A stretch of DNA of 64,000 nt, from NCBI RefSeq assembly GCF_000341085.1, contig NZ_ANBA01000002.1, forward strand, positions 62,001 to 126,000, given 5' to 3'. Positions 7,170 through 14,916 of the stretch are shown here, one piece after another. This stretch comes from Nocardiopsis ganjiahuensis DSM 45031. Its GTDB lineage: Bacteria > Actinomycetota > Actinomycetes > Streptosporangiales > Streptosporangiaceae. Each line of letters opens with the position of its first letter. The first letter of the stretch is position 1. A program made the translations under genes and the position numbers. The notes beneath the pieces are model-generated. The model did not search any database and was not told the DNA's origin. It saw nothing but the letters and a program-made list of their open reading frames with translations.

Positions 7170-7736
7170 TTGTACCTGTCCCGCATCAGCCTCGATCCCA
7201 AGCGCGCCGTCGGCATGGACCAGTGGGCGGTGATGGGCAAGATCGTACGCAGGTCCGTCGACCCCGACCCCGGGTCCGACGCGCGGGTGCTGTGGGCGCG
7301 CATCTCGCCGACCACGCTCGTGATCAGCTCCGACACCGCGCCTGCCTGGGGCAAGATCACCGGCGCCTACGCCGCCTCGATCCTGCCGATGACCCGTCAC
7401 ACGGAGGGCGAGACCATCCGCTGGGAGCTCATCACGGCACCCACCACCCAGCGCGAGGCTGAGCCCACCGAGGCGAACCCCGAGCCGCGTGTGAAGAAGG
7501 TGGCCCTGCCGGAGCCGGAGTTCGAGGAGTGGCTGGACCTCAAGCTGGGGAGCGCCCTGCGCGTCACGTCGGCGAAGTGGAAGCGCCTGGGCGGCCGCCC
7601 CGCCCGCTACCACTTCACCGGGGAAGCCATCGTCCAGGACAGTGAGGCGCTCCAGGAGCTGGCCCTGAACGGCATCGGTGCGGGCACCGCCACCGGCGCC
7701 GGGCTGCTCCTCGCCTCGCCGCTGGAAGCGCCGTGA
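7170..7736 (+). CDS. Orphan Cas6e/CasE-like CRISPR RNA endonuclease family protein
   Basis: A 188-residue protein starting at TTG with MYLSRISLDPKR, the classic opening of type I-E Cas6e. It ends with IVQDSEALQELALNGIGAG-x-ATGAGLLLASPL, the G-rich RNA-binding loop and last strand of the family. RVLWARI and TIRWELI match the central strands of the two ferredoxin-like domains. Authentic Cas6e cleaves crRNA precursors in the I-E Cascade complex and is usually about 200-220 residues. Here it is shorter. The segment after residue 12 that should carry the catalytic histidine (pattern H-x-x-V-x-x-x-F-P) has no histidine. No cas gene or repeat array is near. It may be a degenerate relic or a repurposed RNA-binding protein. 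Confidence 0.72.
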   Translation: MYLSRISLDPKRAVGMDQWAVMGKIVRRSVDPDPGSDARVLWARISPTTLVISSDTAPAWGKITGAYAASILPMTRHTEGETIRWELITAPTTQREAEPTEANPEPRVKKVALPEPEFEEWLDLKLGSALRVTSAKWKRLGGRPARYHFTGEAIVQDSEALQELALNGIGAGTATGAGLLLASPLEAP

Positions 7737-8026
7737 GGCACACCGGCGGGGACGCCCCCTAGGAAGGCGGGAAAGACGCAGGTGAGCGCGGGGGCGGGCA
7801 GGGAGCGCAGTCAGAATTCACCCACAAAGGGATTTCTGATCTGAAAGCTCACATTCAGCCCATTTGACCCAACCTCGCGTAGGAGTGTTGCAATCAGCGG
7901 TTAAATCATGAAGGTTTTCTCCTAAGCCCGAGCTGACCGTCGCACAAGGACTCGCCGGAGCAGCGCCCGAAAGGCGGCGCTCCTCCCAGGTCCCCGACCG
8001 TACGACGCAAGCCTGAAGGAGCAACC

Positions 8027-9679
8027 TTGGCGTACCCGCACCGGAACCGACCCGCCGCACGGCCCGAACCCTCGGCTCCGTTCCCCCGCACCACCGCACC
8101 GCGCGCCCTCTCCCGGACCGCCTTCCTCGGCGGGGCCCTCACCGCGGCACTGACCGCGGCGCTGCTCCACGCCCCGCAGGCCGCCGCCGAACCCGCACCC
8201 GAGGACCAGGCGCCCTGCGTGGCCGACCCCGAGGCCCCGCCCAAGCACCAGATGCGGGCCGAGTGGATCGCCGGGGTACACAACATCGACTGGCCCGTCG
8301 AACAGGGGCAGAGCCCCGAGGAGCAGCAGGCCGACCTGGTCGACCTGTACGACGAGGCCGTCGACAACGGCCTGAACGCGGTGTTCGTGCAGATCAGACC
8401 CACCGCTGACGCCTTCTGGCCGTCACCGTACGAACCCTGGTCCGAGTGGCTCACCGGGGAACAGGGCGGCGACCCCGGGTACGACCCGCTGGAGTTCGCG
8501 GTCGAGGAGGCCCACGCCCGGAACCTGGAGTTCCACGCCTGGTACAACCCGTACCGGGTGGCCATGCACGACGACCTCGACGCCCTGGTCGAGGACCACC
8601 CGGCCCGGCAGAACCCCGACTGGGTGTTCGAGTACGGCGGCAAGCTCTACTACGACCCCGGAATCCCCGAGGCCCGCGAGTTCGTGATCGAGGCGATGAT
8701 GCACTCGGTCGAGAACTACGACCTGGACGGGGTGCACTTCGACGACTACTTCTACCCCTACCCGGTGGCGGACCTGGAGCTCCCGGACGAGGACACCTAC
8801 GCCGAGTACGGGGCGGAGTTCGACGACATCGGTGACTGGCGGCGCGACAACGTCGACCTCATGGTCCAGGGGATGAGCGAGGCGGTGAAGGCCGCCAAGC
8901 CGCACGTGAAGTTCGGCATCAGCCCCTTCGGGATCTGGCGCAACTCCAGCACCGACCCCGAGGGCTCCGACACCAACGGCTCGCAGTCCTACGACAACCA
9001 GTACGCCGACAGCCGCAAGTGGGTCATGGAGGGCTGGCTCGACTACATCAACCCGCAGGTCTACTGGGAGATCGGGCTGCCCGTCGCGGACTACTCGGTC
9101 CTCGTCCCCTGGTGGGAGGAGGTCGCCGCGGAGACCGGCACGCACCTGTACATCGGGCAGGCCGCCTACAAGGTCGGCAACGCGGGCGCCTGGGAGGACC
9201 CGAACGAACTCTCCGGCCACCTGGACTTCAACAAGGACCACCCCGGGGTCCACGGCGACGTCTACTTCAGCGCGACCTCGCTGCGCACCAACGCCCAGGA
9301 GGCCATGGGGATCCTGGTCGAGGACCACTACTCCAGCCCCGCCCTGGTGCCGGTCAAGCAGGACCTCGGCGGAACCGCCCCCGCCCCGCCGAAGGTGAAG
9401 GCGCGGGCCGGCGGGGACGGCACCGTCCTGGACATCAGGCCCGGCACCGGCGAGGCGCCCGCCTACTACGCGGTGTACGCCTTCGACGGCCGGCCCGATC
9501 AGGAGCAGGCCCGGTGCGGCATCGAGGACCCGCGCGCCATGCTCGGCACGGTGCGTGCGGGAGACGACGGCTCCGCGACCTTCACCGCGCCCGCCGGCAC
9601 CGACACCACGTACTACGTGACCGCCCTGCACCGGCTGCACCACGAGAGCCGCGCCAGCACACCGCGGTACCTGCCCTAG
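8027..9679 (+). CDS. Secreted GHL10-type glycoside hydrolase
   Basis: A 550-residue secreted protein. The first 55 residues are a basic stretch, a hydrophobic helix (AFLGGALTAALTAALLH) and an Ala-rich cleavage zone before EPAPEDQ. From about residue 75 (MRAEWIAGVHNIDW) to 400 it is a TIM-barrel of the GHL10/DUF187 group (pfam02638). Landmarks are NAVFVQIRPTADAFWPS, FHAWYNPYRVA, GVHFDDYFYPYP and YINPQVYWE. The last 100 residues look like a beta-sandwich of fibronectin type. Related enzymes are glycosidases of cell-wall or polysaccharide turnover, but the substrate is not established for most. The TTG start has GAAGGAG at 5 nt. It is monocistronic between an AT-rich upstream region and a strong terminator. 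Confidence 0.85.
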   Translation: MAYPHRNRPAARPEPSAPFPRTTAPRALSRTAFLGGALTAALTAALLHAPQAAAEPAPEDQAPCVADPEAPPKHQMRAEWIAGVHNIDWPVEQGQSPEEQQADLVDLYDEAVDNGLNAVFVQIRPTADAFWPSPYEPWSEWLTGEQGGDPGYDPLEFAVEEAHARNLEFHAWYNPYRVAMHDDLDALVEDHPARQNPDWVFEYGGKLYYDPGIPEAREFVIEAMMHSVENYDLDGVHFDDYFYPYPVADLELPDEDTYAEYGAEFDDIGDWRRDNVDLMVQGMSEAVKAAKPHVKFGISPFGIWRNSSTDPEGSDTNGSQSYDNQYADSRKWVMEGWLDYINPQVYWEIGLPVADYSVLVPWWEEVAAETGTHLYIGQAAYKVGNAGAWEDPNELSGHLDFNKDHPGVHGDVYFSATSLRTNAQEAMGILVEDHYSSPALVPVKQDLGGTAPAPPKVKARAGGDGTVLDIRPGTGEAPAYYAVYAFDGRPDQEQARCGIEDPRAMLGTVRAGDDGSATFTAPAGTDTTYYVTALHRLHHESRASTPRYLP

Positions 9680-9737
9680 GAACCTGTGAGGCGTCCCGGA
9701 CCCGGGCCGCCGACCCGGGGCAGTGACGAAGAGCGCT

Positions 9738-9774
9738 CGAAGGGCCCGGCACCACGCAGGTGCCGGGCCCTTCG
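9738..9774. terminator. Perfect 16-bp bidirectional terminator
   Basis: CGAAGGGCCCGGCACC and GGTGCCGGGCCCTTCG around ACGCA, between the convergent glycosidase and acyl-CoA ligase genes. Confidence 0.8.
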
Positions 9775-9841
9775 GGTGCCCGGGGCCGGGGCGGGCGCTC
9801 CCAGGACCGGCCCGCTGACCGGATCTGCCCGCCGGCGGGAC

Positions 9842-11407
9842 CTACCCGTTGCTCCCGGTGACCCGGGGGCGCAGTTCCTTCTTGAGGATCTTGCCGGTCG
9901 GCCCCACCGGGAGCTCGTCCAGCAGGCGCACCTCACGCGGGTACTTGTAGGCGGCCAGCCGCTCCTTGCAGAAGGCCACCAGGTCCTCCTCGGTGGCCTG
10001 GGCGTCCGGGGCCAGGGACACGCAGGCCACGACCTCCTCCCCGAGGCGCTCGTCCGGGCGGCCGATCACCGCCGCCCCGGTCACCTCGGGGTGCTCGTAC
10101 AGCACCTCCTCGACCTCACGCGGGTAGACGTTGTACCCGCCGCGGATGACGAGGTCCTTCTTGCGGTCGACGACGAACAGGTATCCCTCCTCGTCGGCGT
10201 AACCCAGGTCGCCGGTGTGGAACCAGCCGCCGCGGAAGGCCTCGGCGGTCGCCTCCGGACGGTTCCAGTACCCCTTCATCACGTTGTGGCCGCGGACCAC
10301 GATCTCGCCCACGTGGTCGGGTCCGGGAGGGAGCGGCTGGTCGTCGGGGTCGACCACGCGCACGCTCACGCCCCAGAGCGGCTTCCCGATCGAGCCGACC
10401 TTGCGCTGTTCGGCGTTGATGTTGAAGGTGGCCCCGGCCGAGGTCTCCGAGAGCCCGTACCCCTCCAGGATCACCACCCCGGGGAACTTCTCCTCGAAGG
10501 CGCGCATGACCTCGCCCGGCATGGACGCGCCACCGGACACCCCCACGCGCAGGGACGACAGGTCCCGGCCCCCGGTGTCGCTGTGCAGGATCTCCTGGTA
10601 CATGGTCGGTACCCCGGTGAGGATCGTGCACCGGTGCCGCTCCATGGCCTCCAGCGCCGCGGCGGTCTCGAACCGGGGCACCAGCACGACGGTGCCGCCG
10701 TTGCGCACCGCCACGTTGAGCACGCTGGACAGGCCGAAGATGTGGAAGAGCGGCAGGGCCGCGAGGCCGATGTCGTCGTCGCGGAACCCGAAGAGGTCCC
10801 CGCCCACCGTGCAGTTCATGTACATCTGGAAGTGGGTGAGTTCGGCGCCCTTGGGCCTGCCGGTCGTGCCGCTGGTGTAGAGCAGCACGGCGGTGTCGTC
10901 CGACCCGGTGGGTTCGGGGTCACCGATGTCCTCGGCGAAGTAGAGCTCGTCGAAGTGGAGGGTGCCCTCGGGGCGTTCGTCGTTGCCGGGCACGTTCACG
11001 ACGTACGTGCGGATCCCCTCCCCGGTTCCGTCCGCTGCCTCCCCGGCCAGGTCGACCGCCCGCACCGCCTCCTCGGCGAACATCTCGAAGGTCACGAACA
11101 CCCGCGCCCCCGAGTCGTTCAGGTGGTAGGCGGTCTCGGGCGCCTTGAGGAGGGGGTTCAGGGGGACCATGACCAGGCCCGCCTTGAGAATGCCGAAGTA
11201 GGTGAAGAGGAACTGCGGGAGGTTGGGCAGTTGGACGGCGACCCGGTCGCCGGTCTCCAGCCCGAGGCCGCGCAGGGCGCCGGCGACCCGCCCGGAGATC
11301 TCGTCGACCTGGGCGTAACTGAACTCCAGGTCGTTGATGTGGCAGAGGGGTTTGTCCGGGTTCTCCCGCCGTGATTCCTGAAGGATCGTCGCGAGGTTGA
11401 AACTCAT
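9842..11407 (-). CDS. Long-chain fatty-acid/acyl-CoA ligase
   Basis: A 521-residue ANL-superfamily adenylating enzyme, cytosolic or membrane-associated. It should convert a fatty or aryl acid to its CoA thioester via an acyl-AMP. Motifs in order: YTSGTTGRPKGAELTH (P-loop, A3) near 173, EGYGLSETSAG (A5) near 311, HTGDLGYADEEGYLFVVDRKKD (A7/A8) near 398, and the catalytic lysine in GPTGKILKKEL near 511. Length and motif spacing are normal. The ATG lies 18 bp from a TetR-like palindrome (11426-11439) that may control it. No beta-oxidation genes adjoin, so the physiological acid is not predictable. Confidence 0.9.
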   Translation of the reverse strand: MSFNLATILQESRRENPDKPLCHINDLEFSYAQVDEISGRVAGALRGLGLETGDRVAVQLPNLPQFLFTYFGILKAGLVMVPLNPLLKAPETAYHLNDSGARVFVTFEMFAEEAVRAVDLAGEAADGTGEGIRTYVVNVPGNDERPEGTLHFDELYFAEDIGDPEPTGSDDTAVLLYTSGTTGRPKGAELTHFQMYMNCTVGGDLFGFRDDDIGLAALPLFHIFGLSSVLNVAVRNGGTVVLVPRFETAAALEAMERHRCTILTGVPTMYQEILHSDTGGRDLSSLRVGVSGGASMPGEVMRAFEEKFPGVVILEGYGLSETSAGATFNINAEQRKVGSIGKPLWGVSVRVVDPDDQPLPPGPDHVGEIVVRGHNVMKGYWNRPEATAEAFRGGWFHTGDLGYADEEGYLFVVDRKKDLVIRGGYNVYPREVEEVLYEHPEVTGAAVIGRPDERLGEEVVACVSLAPDAQATEEDLVAFCKERLAAYKYPREVRLLDELPVGPTGKILKKELRPRVTGSNG

Positions 11408-11425
11408 GCACCCACCTAGGATTTA

Positions 11426-11439
11426 ACCGACCAGACGGT
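11426..11439 (-). promoter_or_regulatory. Candidate TetR-type operator
   Basis: ACCGACCAGACGGT, an inverted repeat of ACCGNC-type arms common for TetR-family regulators of fatty-acid genes. It lies 18 bp upstream of the acyl-CoA ligase start codon. No TetR gene is present in the window. Confidence 0.4.
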
Positions 11440-11441
11440 AT

Positions 11442-11497
11442 GTTTCCGGAACGTATATACGAGGACGCCGCGGTGTCAATGGTGGATTTTCCGGAAA
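11442..11497. repeat. Two copies of TTTCCGGAA palindrome, 45 bp apart
   Basis: GTTTCCGGAAC at 11442-11452 and TTTTCCGGAAA at 11487-11497 in the divergent intergenic region between the acyl-CoA ligase and the copper cassette. They are possible binding sites for an unidentified regulator. Confidence 0.4.
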
Positions 11498-11551
11498 CAC
11501 GGTCGGCGGACATTTCCGACTCCGGGCGACACTCCGCCCGCCCCGATCGAG

Positions 11552-11566
11552 TACCCCACCGGGGTA
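11552..11566 (+). promoter_or_regulatory. CsoR-like copper operator
   Basis: TACCCC-ACC-GGGGTA is a perfect inverted repeat of the type bound by the copper sensor CsoR. It sits immediately upstream of a -10-like TATGCT (11571-11576), so a bound repressor would block the promoter of the DUF6153-DUF305 genes. Release by Cu(I) would induce them. Confidence 0.65.
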
Positions 11567-11583
11567 GGGGTATGCTGGCGCAC

Positions 11584-12117
11584 ATGTCGCCGTCCCCGCC
11601 GCGCCGCAGCCGCACGGGACCCGCCTGGACGCGGGTCCTGCTGATCGGTGTGCTGCTGCTCGGCTTCGGGGCCATGCACACGCTCGGCCACCTCCAGCAC
11701 GAGGCGCACGCCTCGACCGCGTCCCCCGGCGCCCAGCTCGCCGCCCCCACTCCGGCGCCCCACGTGCACGGCGGTGCCGGAGCCGGTCACACCGCGGCGA
11801 CCGGGGTCCCGGCCGGGTCCGGCCACGGTTCGGCGACCGGTCCCGCCGCGGAAGCCGGAACACACTCCCCGACCTGGGACAGCGCGTCCTGGGGCGACGG
11901 GGAGCACGCGGCCGCGCTCCCCGAACTCGACCCGACCTCGGCCTGTCTCACCCTCGGATCCTTCGCGGTCGTGCTGCTGGGCGTGGCCGCCATCGCCTTC
12001 ACCCGCTGGCCCGGGCCACCCCTGAGCCCCGCAGGACCGGTCCCCCGCCTTCCGCGGTCCCCCTTCCCCACACCCGACGAACCCTCTCTGGCCCGTTTAC
12101 AGGTGCTGCGCGTCTAG
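11584..12117 (+). CDS. His-rich two-TM protein of copper cassettes (DUF6153-like)
   Basis: A 177-residue protein. A basic N-terminus is followed by one transmembrane helix (VLLIGVLLLGFGAMHTLG), then a long His/Ala/Pro-rich linker with about a dozen histidines. A second hydrophobic helix starts near 130 (CLTLGSFAVVLLGVAAIAF), with a Pro-rich tail after it. Such proteins are found next to DUF305 genes in actinobacterial copper loci. The histidines could bind copper outside the membrane. I prefer the ATG at 11584 because TATGCT ends 7 nt before it, giving a leaderless mRNA. A start at 11572 would add four residues. Its function is inferred from neighbours. Confidence 0.65.
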   Translation: MSPSPPRRSRTGPAWTRVLLIGVLLLGFGAMHTLGHLQHEAHASTASPGAQLAAPTPAPHVHGGAGAGHTAATGVPAGSGHGSATGPAAEAGTHSPTWDSASWGDGEHAAALPELDPTSACLTLGSFAVVLLGVAAIAFTRWPGPPLSPAGPVPRLPRSPFPTPDEPSLARLQVLRV

Positions 12118-12226
12118 ATGCCCGCGCCGGCCGGCACCTCCCGTGCCGGCCACGCGCCACGCACCGCAGACGGCCGCACGGGCCCGGACCCGTGCGGCGA
12201 GGAGAACCCAGAGAGGAAAGGTCGCC

Positions 12227-12901
12227 ATGACCTCGTACGAGCGTGCCCTGAAGAAGCGGGTCCTCACCGCGGCCACCGCCGCCTTCGCCACCGCCCTGTT
12301 CGCCGCGGCCTGCGGCGACGGAGGCGGCGGGGACACCGTGACCACCACCCCGGAGAGCGAGGAGCAGTCCGCCGAGTTCAACGACGCGGACGTGCACTTC
12401 GCGCAGATGATGATCCCCCACCACGAGCAGGCCGTCGAGATGGCCGACCTCGCCGACACCCGCGCGGGCGACGAGGTCCTGGCTCTGGCTGAGGAGATCC
12501 GTGAGGCCCAGGGGCCGGAGATCGAGCAGATGGAGACGCTGCTCGACACCTGGGGAGCCGGGGTGGAGCACGGCATGGACGACTCCCAGATGGACGGCAT
12601 GCTCTCCGACGAGCAGATGGCCGAGCTGGAAGCCGCCGAGGGGGAGGCCTTCGACACCCTGTTCCTGCAGTCCATGGTCCTGCACCACGAGGGCGCCGTG
12701 GACATGGCCCGAACCGAGCTCGACGACGGGGTCAACCCCGAGGCCCGCGAGCTGGCCGAGGAGATCATCACGGCCCAGGAGAGCGAGATCGAGCAGATGA
12801 ACGAGATGCTGGGTGACGAGGACGCGGAACCGGGTTCCGAGGGGTCCGGGACCGAGACCCCGGACGGGGACGCCACCGACGACGACCACTCGGGGCACTG
12901 A
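12227..12901 (+). CDS. DUF305 lipoprotein, putative copper-binding
   Basis: A 224-residue lipoprotein. The signal peptide ends in AAAC with Cys29. The DUF305 domain is a four-helix ferritin-like bundle formed by two repeats, each starting with a histidine pair: MMIPHHEQAVEMA (H65-H66) and MVLHHEGAVDMA (H153-H154). The region between is Met/Asp/Glu-rich (HGMDDSQMDGM), which suits metal binding. Family members accompany copper-resistance genes. The ATG at 12227 follows GAGAGGAAAGG. It probably shares a transcript with the preceding membrane protein and ends at a large hairpin. Confidence 0.85.
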   Translation: MTSYERALKKRVLTAATAAFATALFAAACGDGGGGDTVTTTPESEEQSAEFNDADVHFAQMMIPHHEQAVEMADLADTRAGDEVLALAEEIREAQGPEIEQMETLLDTWGAGVEHGMDDSQMDGMLSDEQMAELEAAEGEAFDTLFLQSMVLHHEGAVDMARTELDDGVNPEARELAEEIITAQESEIEQMNEMLGDEDAEPGSEGSGTETPDGDATDDDHSGH

Positions 12902-12916
12902 GGTTCGCGGAGAGAG

Positions 12917-12957
12917 CCCAGGGGTCCGGTACACGGGTGCCGGACCCCGCCCCTGGG
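12917..12957 (+). terminator. Hairpin after DUF305
   Basis: GGGGTCCGG pairs with CCGGACCCC, and CCCAGGGG further out can pair with CCCCTGGG. It may terminate or attenuate transcription into the next lipoprotein gene. Confidence 0.55.
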
Positions 12958-12995
12958 TGAGACCGAGGTGTCACCCGAGAACCCGGAAGAGAGCC

Positions 12996-13919
12996 ATGCG
13001 AAGCCGAACACGAACACCCGCCCGAACCCTCGCGTCGCTCGCCGCGGCGGGACTGCTCGCCGCCGCCACGGCATGTGCGGAACCGGAGGCGGGCGTGCAC
13101 GCGCAGGCCGGAGCGGAGAGACCCGCTGGACCGGACGGAGGCGGCGCGGCGAACACTGTCGGGGTCGCCCTTCCCGAGGAGGCCGGACACGTGCACGGGG
13201 TCGGGGTCGACCCCGAGTCCGGGGAGGTCCTGGTGGCCACGCACTCGGGCCTGTTCACGGTGCCCGCCCCCGATCGGCTGACCCGTGAGGCGACGGTACC
13301 GGCGCACGTCGGGCCCGCGATCGACCTCATGGGCTTCACCGTCCAGGGGCCCGGTCACTACCTGGCGAGCGGCCACCCCGCGGGGGACACCGACATGCCC
13401 GACCCGGTCGGCCTGATCGAGACCCGTGACGGCGGCCGGAACTGGGAGGCCCTGTCCCTGGCGGGCGAGTCCGACTTCCACGCACTGGCCTCCGCCGGTG
13501 ATCTGGTGGTCGGCTTCGACGGCGCGCTCCGCGTCACCGAGGACGGCGTCACCTGGGCGGACCTGTCCCCCGGGGTGGAGGTCTTCGCCCTGGCCGTGTC
13601 CGACGACGGCGGGACCGTCGTGGCCACCACCCAGGAGGGCCCGGTGCGCTCGACCGACGGCGGGGCCGGGTTCGACGCGGTGGCGGACGCTCCCCCGTTG
13701 GCGCTGGTCGACTGGGTCCCCGGCAGCGAGACGGTGTTCGGGGTCGCGGTGGACGGCGGCGTCTACCGGAGCGACGACGCCGGTGCCGGCTGGGAGCGCG
13801 CCGGAGGGCTTCCGGGTACTCCGGAGGCACTGCACGCCGACGAGGAGCAGGTCATCGTGGTGGCCGACCTCCACGTGGCGCGCTCCACGGACGGGGGTTC
13901 CACCTTCGACGCCTGGTGA
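12996..13919 (+). CDS. Sialidase-like beta-propeller lipoprotein
   Basis: A 307-residue lipoprotein with lipobox ATAC (Cys27). The mature part is a series of BNR/Asp-box-like repeats: ESGEVLVATHSGLF, ETRDGGRNWEAL, VTEDGVTWADL, RSTDGGAGFDAV, RSDDAGAGWERA, RSTDGGSTFDAW. Each follows S/T-x-D-x-G-x-x-W/F, which makes a beta-propeller. Annotated relatives are called exo-alpha-sialidase or F510_1955 family, but no catalytic set is evident, so enzymatic activity is doubtful. Its place behind DUF305 suggests an extracellular role in copper handling, which is inference. GGAAGAGAG precedes the ATG. Confidence 0.75.
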   Translation: MRSRTRTPARTLASLAAAGLLAAATACAEPEAGVHAQAGAERPAGPDGGGAANTVGVALPEEAGHVHGVGVDPESGEVLVATHSGLFTVPAPDRLTREATVPAHVGPAIDLMGFTVQGPGHYLASGHPAGDTDMPDPVGLIETRDGGRNWEALSLAGESDFHALASAGDLVVGFDGALRVTEDGVTWADLSPGVEVFALAVSDDGGTVVATTQEGPVRSTDGGAGFDAVADAPPLALVDWVPGSETVFGVAVDGGVYRSDDAGAGWERAGGLPGTPEALHADEEQVIVVADLHVARSTDGGSTFDAW

Positions 13920-13934
13920 GGCCGGTGGTGTGGG

Positions 13935-13979
13935 GCCCCGGGGGCGCTCTCCGTTCTCAGGGGAGCGCTCCCCCGGGCC
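13935..13979 (+). terminator. Strong hairpin after beta-propeller gene
   Basis: Arms 13935-13952 and 13960-13979 pair nearly perfectly around a 7-nt loop. The right arm also contains GGGGAGCGCTCCCC, which resembles the LacI-family CebR/CelR operator; see rejected items. Confidence 0.65.
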
Positions 13980-14053
13980 TCCGAGTCGACGCTCGGCGGG
14001 ACCGCCCGTGACGGACGGCCTCCAGCGGGCGGGCCCGGTGTCAGACTCGGGGC

Positions 14054-14902
14054 ATGGGAGAGTTCGTCACCATTCGGGAGAACCCCGAAGTCAGCCTGTT
14101 CTGCTCGTCCCTCGGGCCGCCCGGGGACACACCGCTGCTGGTGGTCCACGGCGGCCCCGACTGGGACCACAGTTACCTGCGCCAACCCCTGGACCGGCTG
14201 GGCCGCCCCGTCCTCCTGCCGGACCTGCGGGGCTGCGGGCGGTCGACGCGGGGGCTCGGCCCGGCCGGGTACTCCTTCGAGGCCGCCGCCGATGACCTGG
14301 TGGTCCTCGCCGACCGGCTGGGGCTGGATCGGTTCGACCTGCTCGGGTTCTCCACCGGCGGGCAGATCGCCCAGCGCGTCCTCCTGTCCGCACCAGACCG
14401 AGTGCGGCGGACGGTGATCGCGTCCAGCACCCTGTGGCCGGTCGCCGACACCGACTTCGGGCCCTGGCCGGAACGGGACGCCCTGCGCGGGGCCGAGGCC
14501 AGGGTGTGGTCCGAGTCCGGCCTGACCGGCCCCGACCTGGTCCGGGAGGCCGCCGTCGCGGGGGCGCCGGCCGCCGTCCGCGACCCGGACCGGCTTCCTT
14601 CCTACCTGTCCCTGCTCGACCGCGTCTCCTGGTCCGCCGAGTGGGTGCCCGGCTTCCTGGCGGGTTCGCTGGACTCACCGAGGCCGCCCGACGGCCCTGA
14701 ACGGCTGCGTGCTCTGGCCGCTCCTCTGCTGTTCCTGCACGGGCGGGAGGACATGACCTTCCCCGCCTCCCTCGCCGAGCGCGCGGCCGGGTTCCTGCCG
14801 AACGCCCGGGCCGTGGTGCTGGAGGGCGCGGGGCACATGGCGCACGTGGACCGGCCGGAGGCCTGGCTCGACGCCCTGGACGCCTTCCTCTCCGCGCCCT
14901 GA
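14054..14902 (+). CDS. Alpha/beta hydrolase, proline-iminopeptidase-like
   Basis: A 282-residue cytosolic alpha/beta hydrolase. VHGGPDWDHSY (31-41) is the HGGP oxyanion motif of the proline iminopeptidase group. Ser100 in LLGFSTGG is the nucleophile, and His in GAGHMAHVDRPE near 264 is the catalytic base. The cap region is short. The substrate could be a peptide, ester or lactone. CAGACT ends exactly 6 nt before the ATG, so the mRNA is probably leaderless. It is followed tail to tail by metQ with 14 bp between. Confidence 0.8.
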   Translation: MGEFVTIRENPEVSLFCSSLGPPGDTPLLVVHGGPDWDHSYLRQPLDRLGRPVLLPDLRGCGRSTRGLGPAGYSFEAAADDLVVLADRLGLDRFDLLGFSTGGQIAQRVLLSAPDRVRRTVIASSTLWPVADTDFGPWPERDALRGAEARVWSESGLTGPDLVREAAVAGAPAAVRDPDRLPSYLSLLDRVSWSAEWVPGFLAGSLDSPRPPDGPERLRALAAPLLFLHGREDMTFPASLAERAAGFLPNARAVVLEGAGHMAHVDRPEAWLDALDAFLSAP

Positions 14903-14916
14903 GCACGGGCCCGGCG

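Noticed and set aside
13960..13973. GGGGAGCGCTCCCC matches the core of the CebR/CelR operator
   Set aside because: It lies in the right arm of a terminator and no sugar operon follows; the dyad recurs in other terminator stems of this GC-rich sequence.
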